DNA from: Candidatus Sericytochromatia bacterium
GTDB taxonomy: Bacteria > Cyanobacteriota > Sericytochromatia > JACMPN01
NCBI GenBank assembly: GCA_014377495.1
Contig: JACMPN010000552.1
Coordinates: forward strand, 1 to 20,222
Reading direction: 5' to 3'
DNA length: 20,222 nt
Each line of letters starts with the position of its first letter. Positions within the stretch are counted from its first letter, which is position 1. Both the position numbers and the translations under genes were made by a program. Positions 1 through 6,876 of this stretch are shown here, piece by piece. The notes beneath the pieces are model-generated. The model searched no databases. It was not told the DNA's origin and saw nothing but the letters and a program-made list of their open reading frames with translations.

Positions 1-60
1 CCCCCCCCCCGTATTCCCAAACCCGACGCCCCTTTGCCCCTCCCCCGGTTGGGGGGGGGG
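1..60. other. Low-complexity C/G-rich left edge, probably a contig end
   Basis: The window opens with ten C residues, then C-rich sequence and a C-run/GGTT/G-run inverted repeat at about 38-60. It contains no coding sequence I can support. On the minus strand it lies just after the HU stop codon and could fold as a hairpin, but there is no T tract, so I do not call it a terminator. The homopolymers suggest an assembly edge of reduced accuracy. Confidence 0.5.
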
Positions 61-84
61 ACCCCCGCACCTGGTGCACCCGCC

Positions 85-375
85 TTATTTCGGCTTGTTT
101 TCGGGGCCCAGGGTCTCGTTGAGGGCTTTGCCCGGGGTGAACGTGGCCGCCCGCCGGGCCTCGATCGTCATCGGTTGTCCGGTGCGCGGGTTACGGCCGA
201 CCCGTGGGGCCCGCTCCTTCACCTGGAACGTGCCGAATCCGACCAGGGTGACTTTGTCGCCACCTTTCAAGCTGTCGGCAATCGTTGCCAATGTGGCGTC
301 GAGGGCGGCATTGATATCCCGTTTGGACATATGGGTGCGTGCCGCCACTGCGTCTAAAAGCTCTTCCCGGTTCAT
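85..375 (-). CDS. hup: HU-family histone-like DNA-binding protein
   Basis: A 96-residue nucleoid protein that binds and bends DNA as a dimer. The sequence begins MNREELLDAVAARTHMSKRD, the usual helical N-terminal half of HU/IHF. It then has GFGTFQVKERAPRVGRNPRTG, in which GFGTF and the RNPRTG arm tip (residues 61-66, with the DNA-intercalating proline) are hallmarks of the family. The length is normal (90-100 residues). The frame extends 15 codons further upstream, but I choose the ATG at 375 because the family starts here and GAGGAGG lies a few bases before it at about 380-386. HU and IHF subunits cannot be told apart safely from this alone. It is transcribed away from the neighbouring genes. 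Confidence 0.93.
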   Translation of the reverse strand: MNREELLDAVAARTHMSKRDINAALDATLATIADSLKGGDKVTLVGFGTFQVKERAPRVGRNPRTGQPMTIEARRAATFTPGKALNETLGPENKPK

Positions 376-896
376 ATAGCCTCCTCGCTCGATGCGCCTG
401 TCGTGCGTCGCTAGAGTCATCGGCCCAGCGATTCGTAGCCACCCTGACTCGGACCGCCCTAACCGTCAAGGACAGCGGGATACGGCCTGGTCTGCTTGTC
501 GAGACGCCCTCAGGGACGCTTGTAGGGGCGTGGGGGTTCACCCGGACACCCGGCATGACGACCGTTCGCCCCATTGGACTACCGTCCGACAGGGGTTGTT
601 AATTAAGTGTTCAGAAAGAAGGGCTTGTTATTCGGGGTGGGCCGTAAGTGGCCCAGTCAGGCCGTTTGGTGGAGGACTCGGCAAGAGCGAGCCGACCACG
701 CTGGTTTCCGGGATTGCGGGGCCCGGCTGACACGCATGCCGGGGCATGGCCAAGGGCGAGACGGAAAAGGCTGAGACCACACGGTTTGGCGATTATTTTC
801 AGGGGGGTGCGGAGACGGCACCGGGTGTGGCCGGATTTTGCCCCGTCCGGAGCGGCCCACATTGCTTTGGTCCGTTAAGTTTGTGGCTGCTGCGGG

Positions 897-902
897 TATA
901 CA
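897..902 (+). promoter_or_regulatory. Possible -10 element (TATACA) for the 376/720-residue protein genes
   Basis: TATACA matches the sigma-70 -10 hexamer at five of six positions and lies in otherwise GC-rich sequence. The region 16-17 bases upstream (TTAAGT) is a poor -35 match. If used, transcription would start near 909 and give a leader of about 150 nt. This is inferred from position and sequence only. Confidence 0.35.
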
Positions 903-981
903 AAGGTTGGCTGGTCGCGGCCGTGCTGCTGCATCACCGCCCCCCGAAGGCGGTTCGGCGAATTTTAAGGTTTGGTTAACC

Positions 982-1007
982 GGCGCCAGAATGGGCGCGG
1001 TGCGCCC
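982..1007 (+). promoter_or_regulatory. Overlapping, mutually exclusive GC hairpins in the leader
   Basis: The segment GGGCGC (993-998) can pair either with the upstream GGCGCC (982-987) or with the downstream GCGCCC (1002-1007), but not with both. The pair lies about 40 bases before the ribosome binding site of the first gene. This is the geometry of a two-state leader, but GC-rich DNA makes short pairings common and no ligand-binding core is recognisable. Confidence 0.3.
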
Positions 1008-1057
1008 GATAGAAGACAAACGAAGCAAGCTTAAACGAGCGTTAAGGAGAGTGCGGC

Positions 1058-2188
1058 ATGGGCAATTCAGGAGCGGTGGGCACTGCGTCCGTCGTGACGC
1101 CGTCGCAGACCATGGCCGTGGACCCCGCCAAGGCGACATCACCCGTCGTCGGGCAGCCTGCCGAGGCGCCTGCGAAGTTTGCCCCGAAGGATGAGACGAA
1201 GGTGGCGCCGACCGGATCGGCCGACACCCAAGCCACCTTTGTCGAGGCTGCTCCAGCCCGGACCGCCGTGACGGCGCCGCCGACCCAGCCCGGCGTCGAA
1301 GAAGCGGATCCGCCCTCTCCGACGGCATATCGGCGTCCGGCGGTCGAGGTGGTGAACCTCTTTAATAAGAACTTTGGCCAACATGTGCTGCCTCCCCGCT
1401 CAGGTGAAGCGCTTGCCGGGCAGGTGCTGACGAAGTTGGGTATCGATCCCCGGGACGAAGGGGCCGTCAAACGCCTTCAGAAGCGGGTCGGCGCCTTTCC
1501 GGACGGCAAGTTTGGTCCGGAGACCTGGGGCAGGACGATCAAGTACCTGGAAGGCAAAGCCAAGTCCGGGGCTCATAGCCAGACCGCAGTGGAGGTGTTG
1601 GCGATTCTCATCAAACCGGCAGGGTTGGGCGGTGGCGAGGGCGGGGCGCCTGCCCGCAAAGGCCGTGGTCACCAGGCGAAACAGCCCGACTTGGCGCCGG
1701 TCAAGACGGTCGAGCCGCCCGCAGAAGCGCCGACAGTAACGCCGCCGGCGGAAGCGGTGCCGGCGGTGGACCCGAATGCGGCGAAAATGGCGGATATCGA
1801 GGGCCGCCTGATCGAGACCAGTTCCACCTCCATGGAAAAACAGATTGATGATTCCTGGTTCTGGTCGTCGGACACGGTGGCCAAGAATAACATCAACAAC
1901 CCGTCCTCGATGGCGGCGATGCGGCCGTCCACGGTCGCCAAATCCGTCGGCGCCCTGATGTCCGGTTGGACTTCGGGTGACGATCAGAAAGCGATCATGG
2001 TCGCCCTGAAAACCCAGTCCAACATCGGGGCGGGCCGCCTCGGTGCGACATTCAACGCCATGGGCAAAGACTTCAAGGACCTCGCCGGCGAGTTGACCGA
2101 CCAGCAGCGCAAGGACCTCTTGACATTGGCCCAGACCCCCGACAGCGGGGTCACACCTGATCAGCTCAAGGCCTTGCAGGACGGGTAA
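1058..2188 (+). CDS. Protein of unknown function with a peptidoglycan-binding-like motif
   Basis: A 376-residue protein I cannot name. Residues 1-95 are low-complexity and rich in Ala, Pro, Thr and Val. Residues 117-165 resemble a peptidoglycan-binding type 1 domain: VKRLQKRVGAFPDGKFGPET fits the family pattern of a V-x-x-LQ helix followed by DGxFGPxT. Residues 190-245 form a second Pro/Ala-rich linker. Residues 290-376 carry a helical module (GWTSGDDQKAI, then AMGKD, then DLLTLAQTPDSGVTPDQL) that recurs in the next gene. There is no cysteine, no signal peptide and no membrane helix, so export, if it occurs, is not by the ordinary Sec route. The start is set by AAGGAG at 1044-1049, eight bases upstream. 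It is probably co-transcribed with the next gene, 70 bases downstream. Wall binding is inference from the motif. Confidence 0.85.
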   Translation: MGNSGAVGTASVVTPSQTMAVDPAKATSPVVGQPAEAPAKFAPKDETKVAPTGSADTQATFVEAAPARTAVTAPPTQPGVEEADPPSPTAYRRPAVEVVNLFNKNFGQHVLPPRSGEALAGQVLTKLGIDPRDEGAVKRLQKRVGAFPDGKFGPETWGRTIKYLEGKAKSGAHSQTAVEVLAILIKPAGLGGGEGGAPARKGRGHQAKQPDLAPVKTVEPPAEAPTVTPPAEAVPAVDPNAAKMADIEGRLIETSSTSMEKQIDDSWFWSSDTVAKNNINNPSSMAAMRPSTVAKSVGALMSGWTSGDDQKAIMVALKTQSNIGAGRLGATFNAMGKDFKDLAGELTDQQRKDLLTLAQTPDSGVTPDQLKALQDG

Positions 2189-2258
2189 CACCCGCTCACA
2201 CGCTTGCTACCACATCACCCGACGATAGTCAGTCGAAGGCATAAGGAGAACGTCATCC

Positions 2259-4421
2259 ATGGGCCATACCACGATCAACCCGGCAGCCACTCCGATCCCG
2301 CAGGGTGCGCCGGCGGCACCGCCGAGCACGAAGCCTGCCACGACAGCGACTGCTGAAGCGGTCGTTACGCCGGCGTCGAGTGCGCCCAAGGACCAAGCTG
2401 CCATTGCCAAGCAGGGTTCGAGCGCAGCCACCGTTTCCCTGACCGGTTCGCCGGCTTCGGCGGAAGCGGTTCAAGGCCCGGCTGCCGTTCCCTACAGCGA
2501 CTTCGTCTACACCGACAAGGCGCTGCCCCTGTTCAACGAGTTTGCCTCCACCGGCAAAGTCCACACCGGCCGCATCCCCGTTTTGGACGGGCCCACGGCC
2601 AATGCGTTTTCCCACTCGCTGCTTGCCCAACTCGACAAGAATGCTGGTGGCGACCCTGCCACGTTCGATACCCGGTTTGCCAAGACGGACTCCGTCAAGA
2701 ACTTGCAGAAAGTGATCGGGGCCCACGTCGATGGCCGGTTCGGTCCCGAAACCCTCTACAAAGCGGTGCAGCAGACCCAGACCCGCATCCAAGGCGCAAG
2801 CTCGGTCGGAGACCTGCTTAAGGCCCAGCCCTCGGTGAACACCTTTGGTGGCAAGGTGCGGGGTCTCGATGACATGCTGGCAGCCAAGACTCTTCAGGTC
2901 GGCGAGCAGCTGATCAACGGCGCCACGTCGTTCGACCAGCTTAAGCAGGTCGAAACGCAACTCGCCCCGGTCTCCAATGACACCCTGTGCAACATGATCA
3001 GCAGCAAGCGCTCTGGCCTGGAGGCAGCTGCCACTGCCACCGCAGCCACCGCCCTGGCCGCTCTGGAAGGCGCACGGGCCAAGACGGCCGAAGCTTCCGC
3101 CAACGCGGCCAAGCTGGCTCAGACGGCAGCCGAAGACGGTCAGAAGGCGGCCAAGGCCGAGACCGCAGCGAACCACATCGTCGATCGCCAGAAGGCAATC
3201 GATGTGGCCCTGAAGCCCACGGCCGGCACCTCCAAGGGCGACGACATGTCCCGCACCTTGGTGGCCGAGCACTACAACATCGAAGGTACCGACAAGCAAC
3301 GGGCAACGATGATCAAGGAAATGCTCAGCGGTTTCACGGGTGATGACGACGAGAAGGCGATCATCCAGATCCTCAAGGACGACATCGGTTCCAATCGGAT
3401 CAACGAGACCCTCGCGGCCCTCGGCAAGGACAGCTGCAACCAGCTGTTCGACGATCTGGACGGCGATGAGAACGACCTGCTCCTGAAGACGTTGTTCACG
3501 GCCCCCAATGTCAGCTCCGGTCATCTGACCCGCTTGGCCGACCACATCCGCACCGAGGGTTACGAGAGCAAGTTTGTCGAGCTGGCCAAGGGCAAGCGTG
3601 GCGAACTGAGCGACACGGGTGCCGCCGTCGTCCTCAACCAGTTGCTCAAGTCATCGCCTGCGGGCAAGGACGAGGGGGTCCGCAAGCTGCGGGATCGTCT
3701 CGGCATGCAGGGCATGATTGCCAACAAGGTGGATCTGGGCCGGGTCTATGGCAGCATGGGTAACGACAAGCAAAAAGCCACGTTCGTCGTCGACATCCTC
3801 AAGGGCGCCGATGACATCCAGAGCAAGAGCACCGGCTGGCAGTTCCGTGTGGCGTCTGCCGGCCCCGGCGGTGTTCCGACCGGCAAGCTTAACGATCAGG
3901 TCAAGGAGTTGACTGGTCAGCGGGATTACGCCCTGAACCAGGCCAAATCGGCTCTCTCCCATGCCGACGACGACCAGACCGTCGAATTCATGAAGGTGAT
4001 GGTGGGCGACTCCAAAGCGCCGCACAGCCTGAAGTCCTTTGCGCAATTGCCTGAGCCTCTGCTCGGTCAAGCGTTCAAAAACCTCGACGGTTTCTGGAAC
4101 AACACCTGGAAGACGGACGAAGAGAAGGCCTACCGCCAGATCGTCGAGGATGCTCAGGCCGTGAAGCGGCGTCAGGCGTTCGGCAATGACGGCGACTCCA
4201 GCTCAGCACCTGGTGCAGCCGCATCCGGTGGTGGTGGCGTCAAGCCTGCTGCGTCGGCGACGGCACCTGTCGTGGCGCCGGCCAAGGCTGCCGAGCTCGT
4301 CAAGGCGGCTGTTGCTGCGGCGGGGGCCCCCGGTGCCGCTGCCCCTGCCGCTTCGCACGGTGGCATCATCTCCGAGAAGATGGCCGCCGAGGGCGTTCCG
4401 GTTTCGCCCAACAACGACTAA
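2259..4421 (+). CDS. Large modular protein of unknown function, paralogous in build to its upstream neighbour
   Basis: A 720-residue protein with no recognised catalytic domain. Residues 1-78 are Ala/Pro/Thr-rich, like the upstream product. Residues 112-170 hold a peptidoglycan-binding-like motif (VKNLQKVIGAHVDGRFGPET). Residues 250-315 are an Ala-rich probable coiled coil. Residues 347-430 are the module shared with the upstream protein (MLSGFTGDDDEKAI, then ALGKD, then LLLKTLFTAPNVSSGHLTRL). A partial repeat of the lead-in segment occurs at about 492-516 (compare GTDKQRATMIKEML with GNDKQKATFVVDIL). The tail, from about 645, is Ala/Pro/Gly-rich. No signal peptide or membrane helix is visible. 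AAGGAG at 2243-2248 supports the ATG at 2259. A strong terminator follows at 4458. It could be a wall-associated, cargo or scaffold protein, but the sequence does not decide this. Confidence 0.87.
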   Translation: MGHTTINPAATPIPQGAPAAPPSTKPATTATAEAVVTPASSAPKDQAAIAKQGSSAATVSLTGSPASAEAVQGPAAVPYSDFVYTDKALPLFNEFASTGKVHTGRIPVLDGPTANAFSHSLLAQLDKNAGGDPATFDTRFAKTDSVKNLQKVIGAHVDGRFGPETLYKAVQQTQTRIQGASSVGDLLKAQPSVNTFGGKVRGLDDMLAAKTLQVGEQLINGATSFDQLKQVETQLAPVSNDTLCNMISSKRSGLEAAATATAATALAALEGARAKTAEASANAAKLAQTAAEDGQKAAKAETAANHIVDRQKAIDVALKPTAGTSKGDDMSRTLVAEHYNIEGTDKQRATMIKEMLSGFTGDDDEKAIIQILKDDIGSNRINETLAALGKDSCNQLFDDLDGDENDLLLKTLFTAPNVSSGHLTRLADHIRTEGYESKFVELAKGKRGELSDTGAAVVLNQLLKSSPAGKDEGVRKLRDRLGMQGMIANKVDLGRVYGSMGNDKQKATFVVDILKGADDIQSKSTGWQFRVASAGPGGVPTGKLNDQVKELTGQRDYALNQAKSALSHADDDQTVEFMKVMVGDSKAPHSLKSFAQLPEPLLGQAFKNLDGFWNNTWKTDEEKAYRQIVEDAQAVKRRQAFGNDGDSSSAPGAAASGGGGVKPAASATAPVVAPAKAAELVKAAVAAAGAPGAAAPAASHGGIISEKMAAEGVPVSPNND

Positions 4422-4457
4422 CGCCTGAGCAAACGGCGGCGTTTAGGGGACCAACAC

Positions 4458-4490
4458 AAGAAAGCGGACCTCAGTGAGGTCCGCTTTCTT
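4458..4490. terminator. Perfect bidirectional intrinsic terminator
   Basis: The arm AAGAAAGCGGACCTCA is followed after one base by its exact reverse complement, so a stem of at least 14 bp with a short loop can form. The A-rich left flank and T-rich right flank serve as the U tract for transcripts arriving from either side. It sits between the convergent 720-residue protein gene (plus) and asnS (minus), 36 and 29 bases from their respective stop codons. Confidence 0.92.
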
Positions 4491-4519
4491 GATTGGGACA
4501 AGAATATGCAATGCACGCC

Positions 4520-5824
4520 TTAGGGATAGATGCGGTAGATCGTGCGGGGAAAGGGGCTCGTTTCGCGGACGTGCTCGATTCCGGCGATCCAAGCCACGCA
4601 ACGCTCGATCCCCATGCCGAAGCCACCGTGGGGCACGGAGCCGTACTTACGCAAATCCATAAACCAGGCAAAGGCCTCCTCGGGGAGATTGTGGTCCTGG
4701 ATGCGCTGGCGCAGCAGGTCGGCGTCGTCGACACGCTGGCCGCCGCCGATGATCTCGCCGTAGCCTCCCGGGGCCAGCATGTCGGCCCCGAGGGCGACCT
4801 CCGGACGCTCAGGATCCGGCGCCATGTAGAACGCCTTGATCTTGGCCGGGAAGCGGTGCACAAAGATGGGACGGTCGTACAGCTTGGTCAGCACGGTCTC
4901 GTCAGGGGCGCCGAAATCGCTGCCCCAGGCGATGTCGTGGCCCAGGGACTGCAGTTTTTCGATGGCCTCATCATAGCTGACCCGCGGGAACGGGGCTTTG
5001 ACGTTCAGGAGCGGGGCGATGTCACGCTCCAGGGTCTTCAGGTCCGCCATACGGTTCTTGAGCACCTGTTCGACGATGTGGGTGACCATGCCTTCCTGCA
5101 GTTGCAGGTTTTCCTCGAAGGTCAGAAAGGCGATTTCCGGTTCGATCATCCAGAATTCGGTCAGATGCCGGCGGGTTTTGGATTTTTCGGCACGGAAGGC
5201 CGGCCCTAGGCAGTAAACCTTGCCGAGGGCCATGGCGGCCGCTTCCATGTACAGTTGGCCGCTCTGGCTCAAAAAGGCCTTGTCGTCGAAGTAATCGACC
5301 TCGAAGAGGGTCGTGGTCCCTTCACAGGCGCTCGGGGTGAAGATGGGGGCATCGATCCGCAGGAAGTCGCGGTCATCGAGGTAGGTGGTGGCCGCTTTCA
5401 TCACCTCGTGGCGGATGCGCAACAGGGCCGCCTGCTTTGGCGTCCGCAGCCAGAGATGCCGGTTCTCCAGCAGGAAGTCCGGGCCGTGCTCCTTGTGGCT
5501 GATCGGGTAGTTGGGCTCGGCGATCTGCACGGCCTGCACGTCGGTGACGGTGTGCTCGTAGCCGCAATAGGGAGCCCGGTCGTCCTGACGGACGCTGCCG
5601 GTGACCAGGACCGAGGACTCCTGCGTCAGGCCCTTGGCGGTATCCCAGGTCGCTTCGGCGACTTCGGCTTTGACGACGACGCCCTGGATCATCCCGGAGC
5701 CGTCCCGCAGCTGGAGAAAGGCGATCTTGCCGCTGCTGCGGATGTTGTACAGCCAGCCTCGCAGCGTGACTGTTTCGTTGGCATGGGCGCCGATGTCTTT
5801 GATCGCAACATACTCGGTGGACAT
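4520..5824 (-). CDS. asnS: Asparagine--tRNA ligase
   Basis: A cytosolic class IIb aminoacyl-tRNA synthetase of 434 residues that charges tRNA-Asn. Residues 1-100 are the OB-fold anticodon-binding domain (VTLRGWLYNIRSSGKIAFLQ, LRDGSGMIQ). The catalytic domain has motif 2 as FRAEKSKTRRHLTEFWMIEPE at about 210-230 and motif 3 near the C-terminus as GFGMGIERCVAW. The RRHLTEFWMIEPE wording and the overall length favour AsnRS over AspRS. The open frame extends far upstream through the tRNA region, but ATG 5824 begins the family's normal N-terminus and is preceded by AGGAAAGG at about 5832-5839. A complete gene. It is divergent from the tRNA-Gln gene. Confidence 0.96.
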   Translation of the reverse strand: MSTEYVAIKDIGAHANETVTLRGWLYNIRSSGKIAFLQLRDGSGMIQGVVVKAEVAEATWDTAKGLTQESSVLVTGSVRQDDRAPYCGYEHTVTDVQAVQIAEPNYPISHKEHGPDFLLENRHLWLRTPKQAALLRIRHEVMKAATTYLDDRDFLRIDAPIFTPSACEGTTTLFEVDYFDDKAFLSQSGQLYMEAAAMALGKVYCLGPAFRAEKSKTRRHLTEFWMIEPEIAFLTFEENLQLQEGMVTHIVEQVLKNRMADLKTLERDIAPLLNVKAPFPRVSYDEAIEKLQSLGHDIAWGSDFGAPDETVLTKLYDRPIFVHRFPAKIKAFYMAPDPERPEVALGADMLAPGGYGEIIGGGQRVDDADLLRQRIQDHNLPEEAFAWFMDLRKYGSVPHGGFGMGIERCVAWIAGIEHVRETSPFPRTIYRIYP

Positions 5825-5852
5825 GTGTGGACCCTTTCCTGATGATCGGGGA

Positions 5853-5858
5853 CAGTAT
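5853..5858 (-). promoter_or_regulatory. Possible asnS -10 element (TATACT)
   Basis: On the minus strand TATACT occurs about 30 bases before the asnS start codon and matches the sigma-70 -10 hexamer at five of six positions. No convincing -35 hexamer is visible at normal spacing. Its placement gives a short leader that includes the AGGAAAGG ribosome binding site. Confidence 0.45.
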
Positions 5859-5927
5859 ACCTCGCGCCAACCGGTTGCGGTCCCCGAGTCAGGTGCCCGC
5901 GGTGGCACCCGGGTCCGGATGGGACGC

Positions 5928-5956
5928 TTGACAGCGGCTGGCCTCGACCGTACGAT
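5928..5956 (+). promoter_or_regulatory. Sigma-70-type promoter of the tRNA-Gln gene
   Basis: TTGACA at 5928-5933 is a perfect -35 hexamer. It is followed after exactly 17 bases by TACGAT at 5951-5956, a -10 hexamer matching the consensus at four of six positions. Transcription would start near 5963, about 18 bases before the mature tRNA. This is the clearest -35/-10 pair in the window. Confidence 0.85.
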
Positions 5957-5980
5957 GCACTCGTCCTTCGGGGCAAACGC

Positions 5981-6055
5981 AGGGGGTTCGCCAAGTGGTA
6001 AGGCATCTGGTTTTGGTCCAGACATTCGGGGGTTCGAATCCCTCACCCCCTGCCA
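5981..6055 (+). tRNA. trnQ: tRNA-Gln (anticodon UUG)
   Basis: A 75-nt cloverleaf can be drawn in full. The acceptor stem is AGGGGGT with ACCCCCT, and the D arm is GCC...GGC. The anticodon stem is TCTGG/CCAGA around the loop TTTTGGT, giving anticodon TTG, which reads CAA/CAG glutamine codons. The T arm is GGGGG/CCCTC around TTCGAAT. Discriminator G and the CCA end are encoded. It has its own promoter upstream and its own terminator downstream. Confidence 0.97.
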
Positions 6056-6064
6056 AACAAGTTC

Positions 6065-6091
6065 CGGCCATCCATTGAGGATGGCCGTTTT
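6065..6091 (+). terminator. Intrinsic terminator of tRNA-Gln
   Basis: CGGCCATCC (6065-6073), loop ATTGA, then GGATGGCCG (6079-6087) gives a perfect 9-bp stem followed by TTTT. It starts ten bases after the encoded CCA end, so the tRNA transcript is probably monocistronic. Confidence 0.88.
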
Positions 6092-6142
6092 CGCGCTGGT
6101 TGCCGGATCAGGGCTGTTGGCGGCCTGAGTGCCTCCCGAAGC

Positions 6143-6185
6143 AGCCTTAGGGGTTGCCCGTGAATAACTGGCAACCCCTAAGGCT
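6143..6185. repeat. Perfect 16-bp inverted repeat over the end of the membrane-protein gene
   Basis: AGCCTTAGGGGTTGCC (6143-6158) is followed, after an 11-base spacer, by its exact reverse complement (6170-6185). The right arm contains the stop codon and the last codons of the minus-strand membrane-protein gene. The stem is strong enough to stop RNA polymerase or protect the 3' end, but there is no T tract on either side. It may be a 3'-stabilising hairpin or a non-canonical terminator between convergent genes. Confidence 0.75.
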
Positions 6186-6876
6186 GGTTCGGCTTGTAGG
6201 TCGTCCGCTGATGCATCTGGTTGCCGTGACTGGACTGCGGCTTGTTGTTGGACGGCTCGCCGATATGTTGCTGGACGGCGATGCGCAGCTTTTCCCGGCG
6301 GCGGATCTCCGGGATCCATAGCCGTTCCCAGCGCAGTTTGGCGCGGGCATCAAGGATCCGGCGGCTGGGCCGGCGGAACAGCCCCATGATCCCGGTGATC
6401 GGCAGCCAGAGCCCCCCATAGACCATCACCCAGAGCGGGAATGTGCGCGTGTTCAGCCAGGCCCAGTTCATGGCCAGGATCTTGGCTGGCGTGCGCCATT
6501 TGTCGAGATCGAAGACGACCATGTCCGTCGGAGTCATCACGGCCACCGCCATGGCCAGGGCCGTCATCAGGCCGACGAAGCGCTGATAGAAGAACAGGGA
6601 AAACAGGAAGGGGAAACCGAGGATCCCGGCGGTCATCCGCCAGGCTTCCATGTGGTGATCCGCCGGGATCGGCGGGGCGAAGGCATAGCCGAGCAGCGCG
6701 CCATGGGCGACGGCCGTGACCATGAAAACGACGGTGCCGTATGCATCACGCTCCGAGACCAGATTCGGCTCGAAACGGTCCCATAGGCTCGGCCCGTCGA
6801 AAAGCTCGCGCTCTTCGAGTGTCAGATCGACGTCAGCCAGATCATGCTGGCCAATGGGTTCAGACGGTGTCGCCAT
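6178..6876 (-). CDS. Four-helix membrane protein of unknown function
   Basis: A 232-residue protein I do not recognise. Residues 1-45 are hydrophilic and acidic. Hydrophobic segments at about 48-68, 82-98, 100-122 and 146-166 look like four membrane helices. Residues 168-232 are a basic, Gln/Asn-rich soluble tail (RRREKL near 192-197), probably cytosolic by the positive-inside rule. The start ATG lies inside the last codons of the upstream malic enzyme gene (17-base overlap), which implies translational coupling and a shared transcript. No clear ribosome binding site is visible. The context suggests a role tied to malate or pyruvate metabolism or transport, but nothing in the sequence proves it and it does not look like a known dicarboxylate carrier. 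A perfect hairpin covers the stop codon. Confidence 0.8.
   Translation of the reverse strand: MATPSEPIGQHDLADVDLTLEERELFDGPSLWDRFEPNLVSERDAYGTVVFMVTAVAHGALLGYAFAPPIPADHHMEAWRMTAGILGFPFLFSLFFYQRFVGLMTALAMAVAVMTPTDMVVFDLDKWRTPAKILAMNWAWLNTRTFPLWVMVYGGLWLPITGIMGLFRRPSRRILDARAKLRWERLWIPEIRRREKLRIAVQQHIGEPSNNKPQSSHGNQMHQRTTYKPNQP

Larger units (their letters stand above)
376..1057. other. 682-bp region without a supported gene
   Basis: Several short open frames cross this stretch on both strands, but none has a recognisable family, composition or start site. It must hold the promoter and leader of hup (minus) and the promoter and leader of the 376-residue protein gene (plus). It contains several small inverted repeats: CATGC/GCATG at about 736-749, CCGGA/TCCGG at about 831-850, ACCGCC/GGCGGT at 936-954, and a pair of overlapping GC hairpins at 982-1007. 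The AT-rich patch near 598-607 stands out from its GC-rich surroundings. A structured RNA is possible, but I recognise no known RNA family here. Confidence 0.4.

Noticed and set aside
627..773. A short plus-strand frame with a TTG start after GAAGG near 619
   Set aside because: The product is Arg/Trp/Gly-rich with no recognisable domain, and the TTG start is weak evidence.
191..1328. Several long open frames on both strands between hup and the first paired gene, for example minus-strand 657-1328 and plus-strand 746-979
   Set aside because: GC-rich DNA has few stop codons, so long frames arise by chance. These have no ribosome binding site, no family resemblance and Arg/Pro/Ser-rich products, and the longest overlaps a better-supported gene.
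1400..3545. Long minus-strand frames (1400-2191 and 2253-3545) opposite the paired protein genes
   Set aside because: They are antisense shadows. The plus-strand frames have good ribosome binding sites and domain-like content, while the minus products are His/Arg/Gly-rich with no family.
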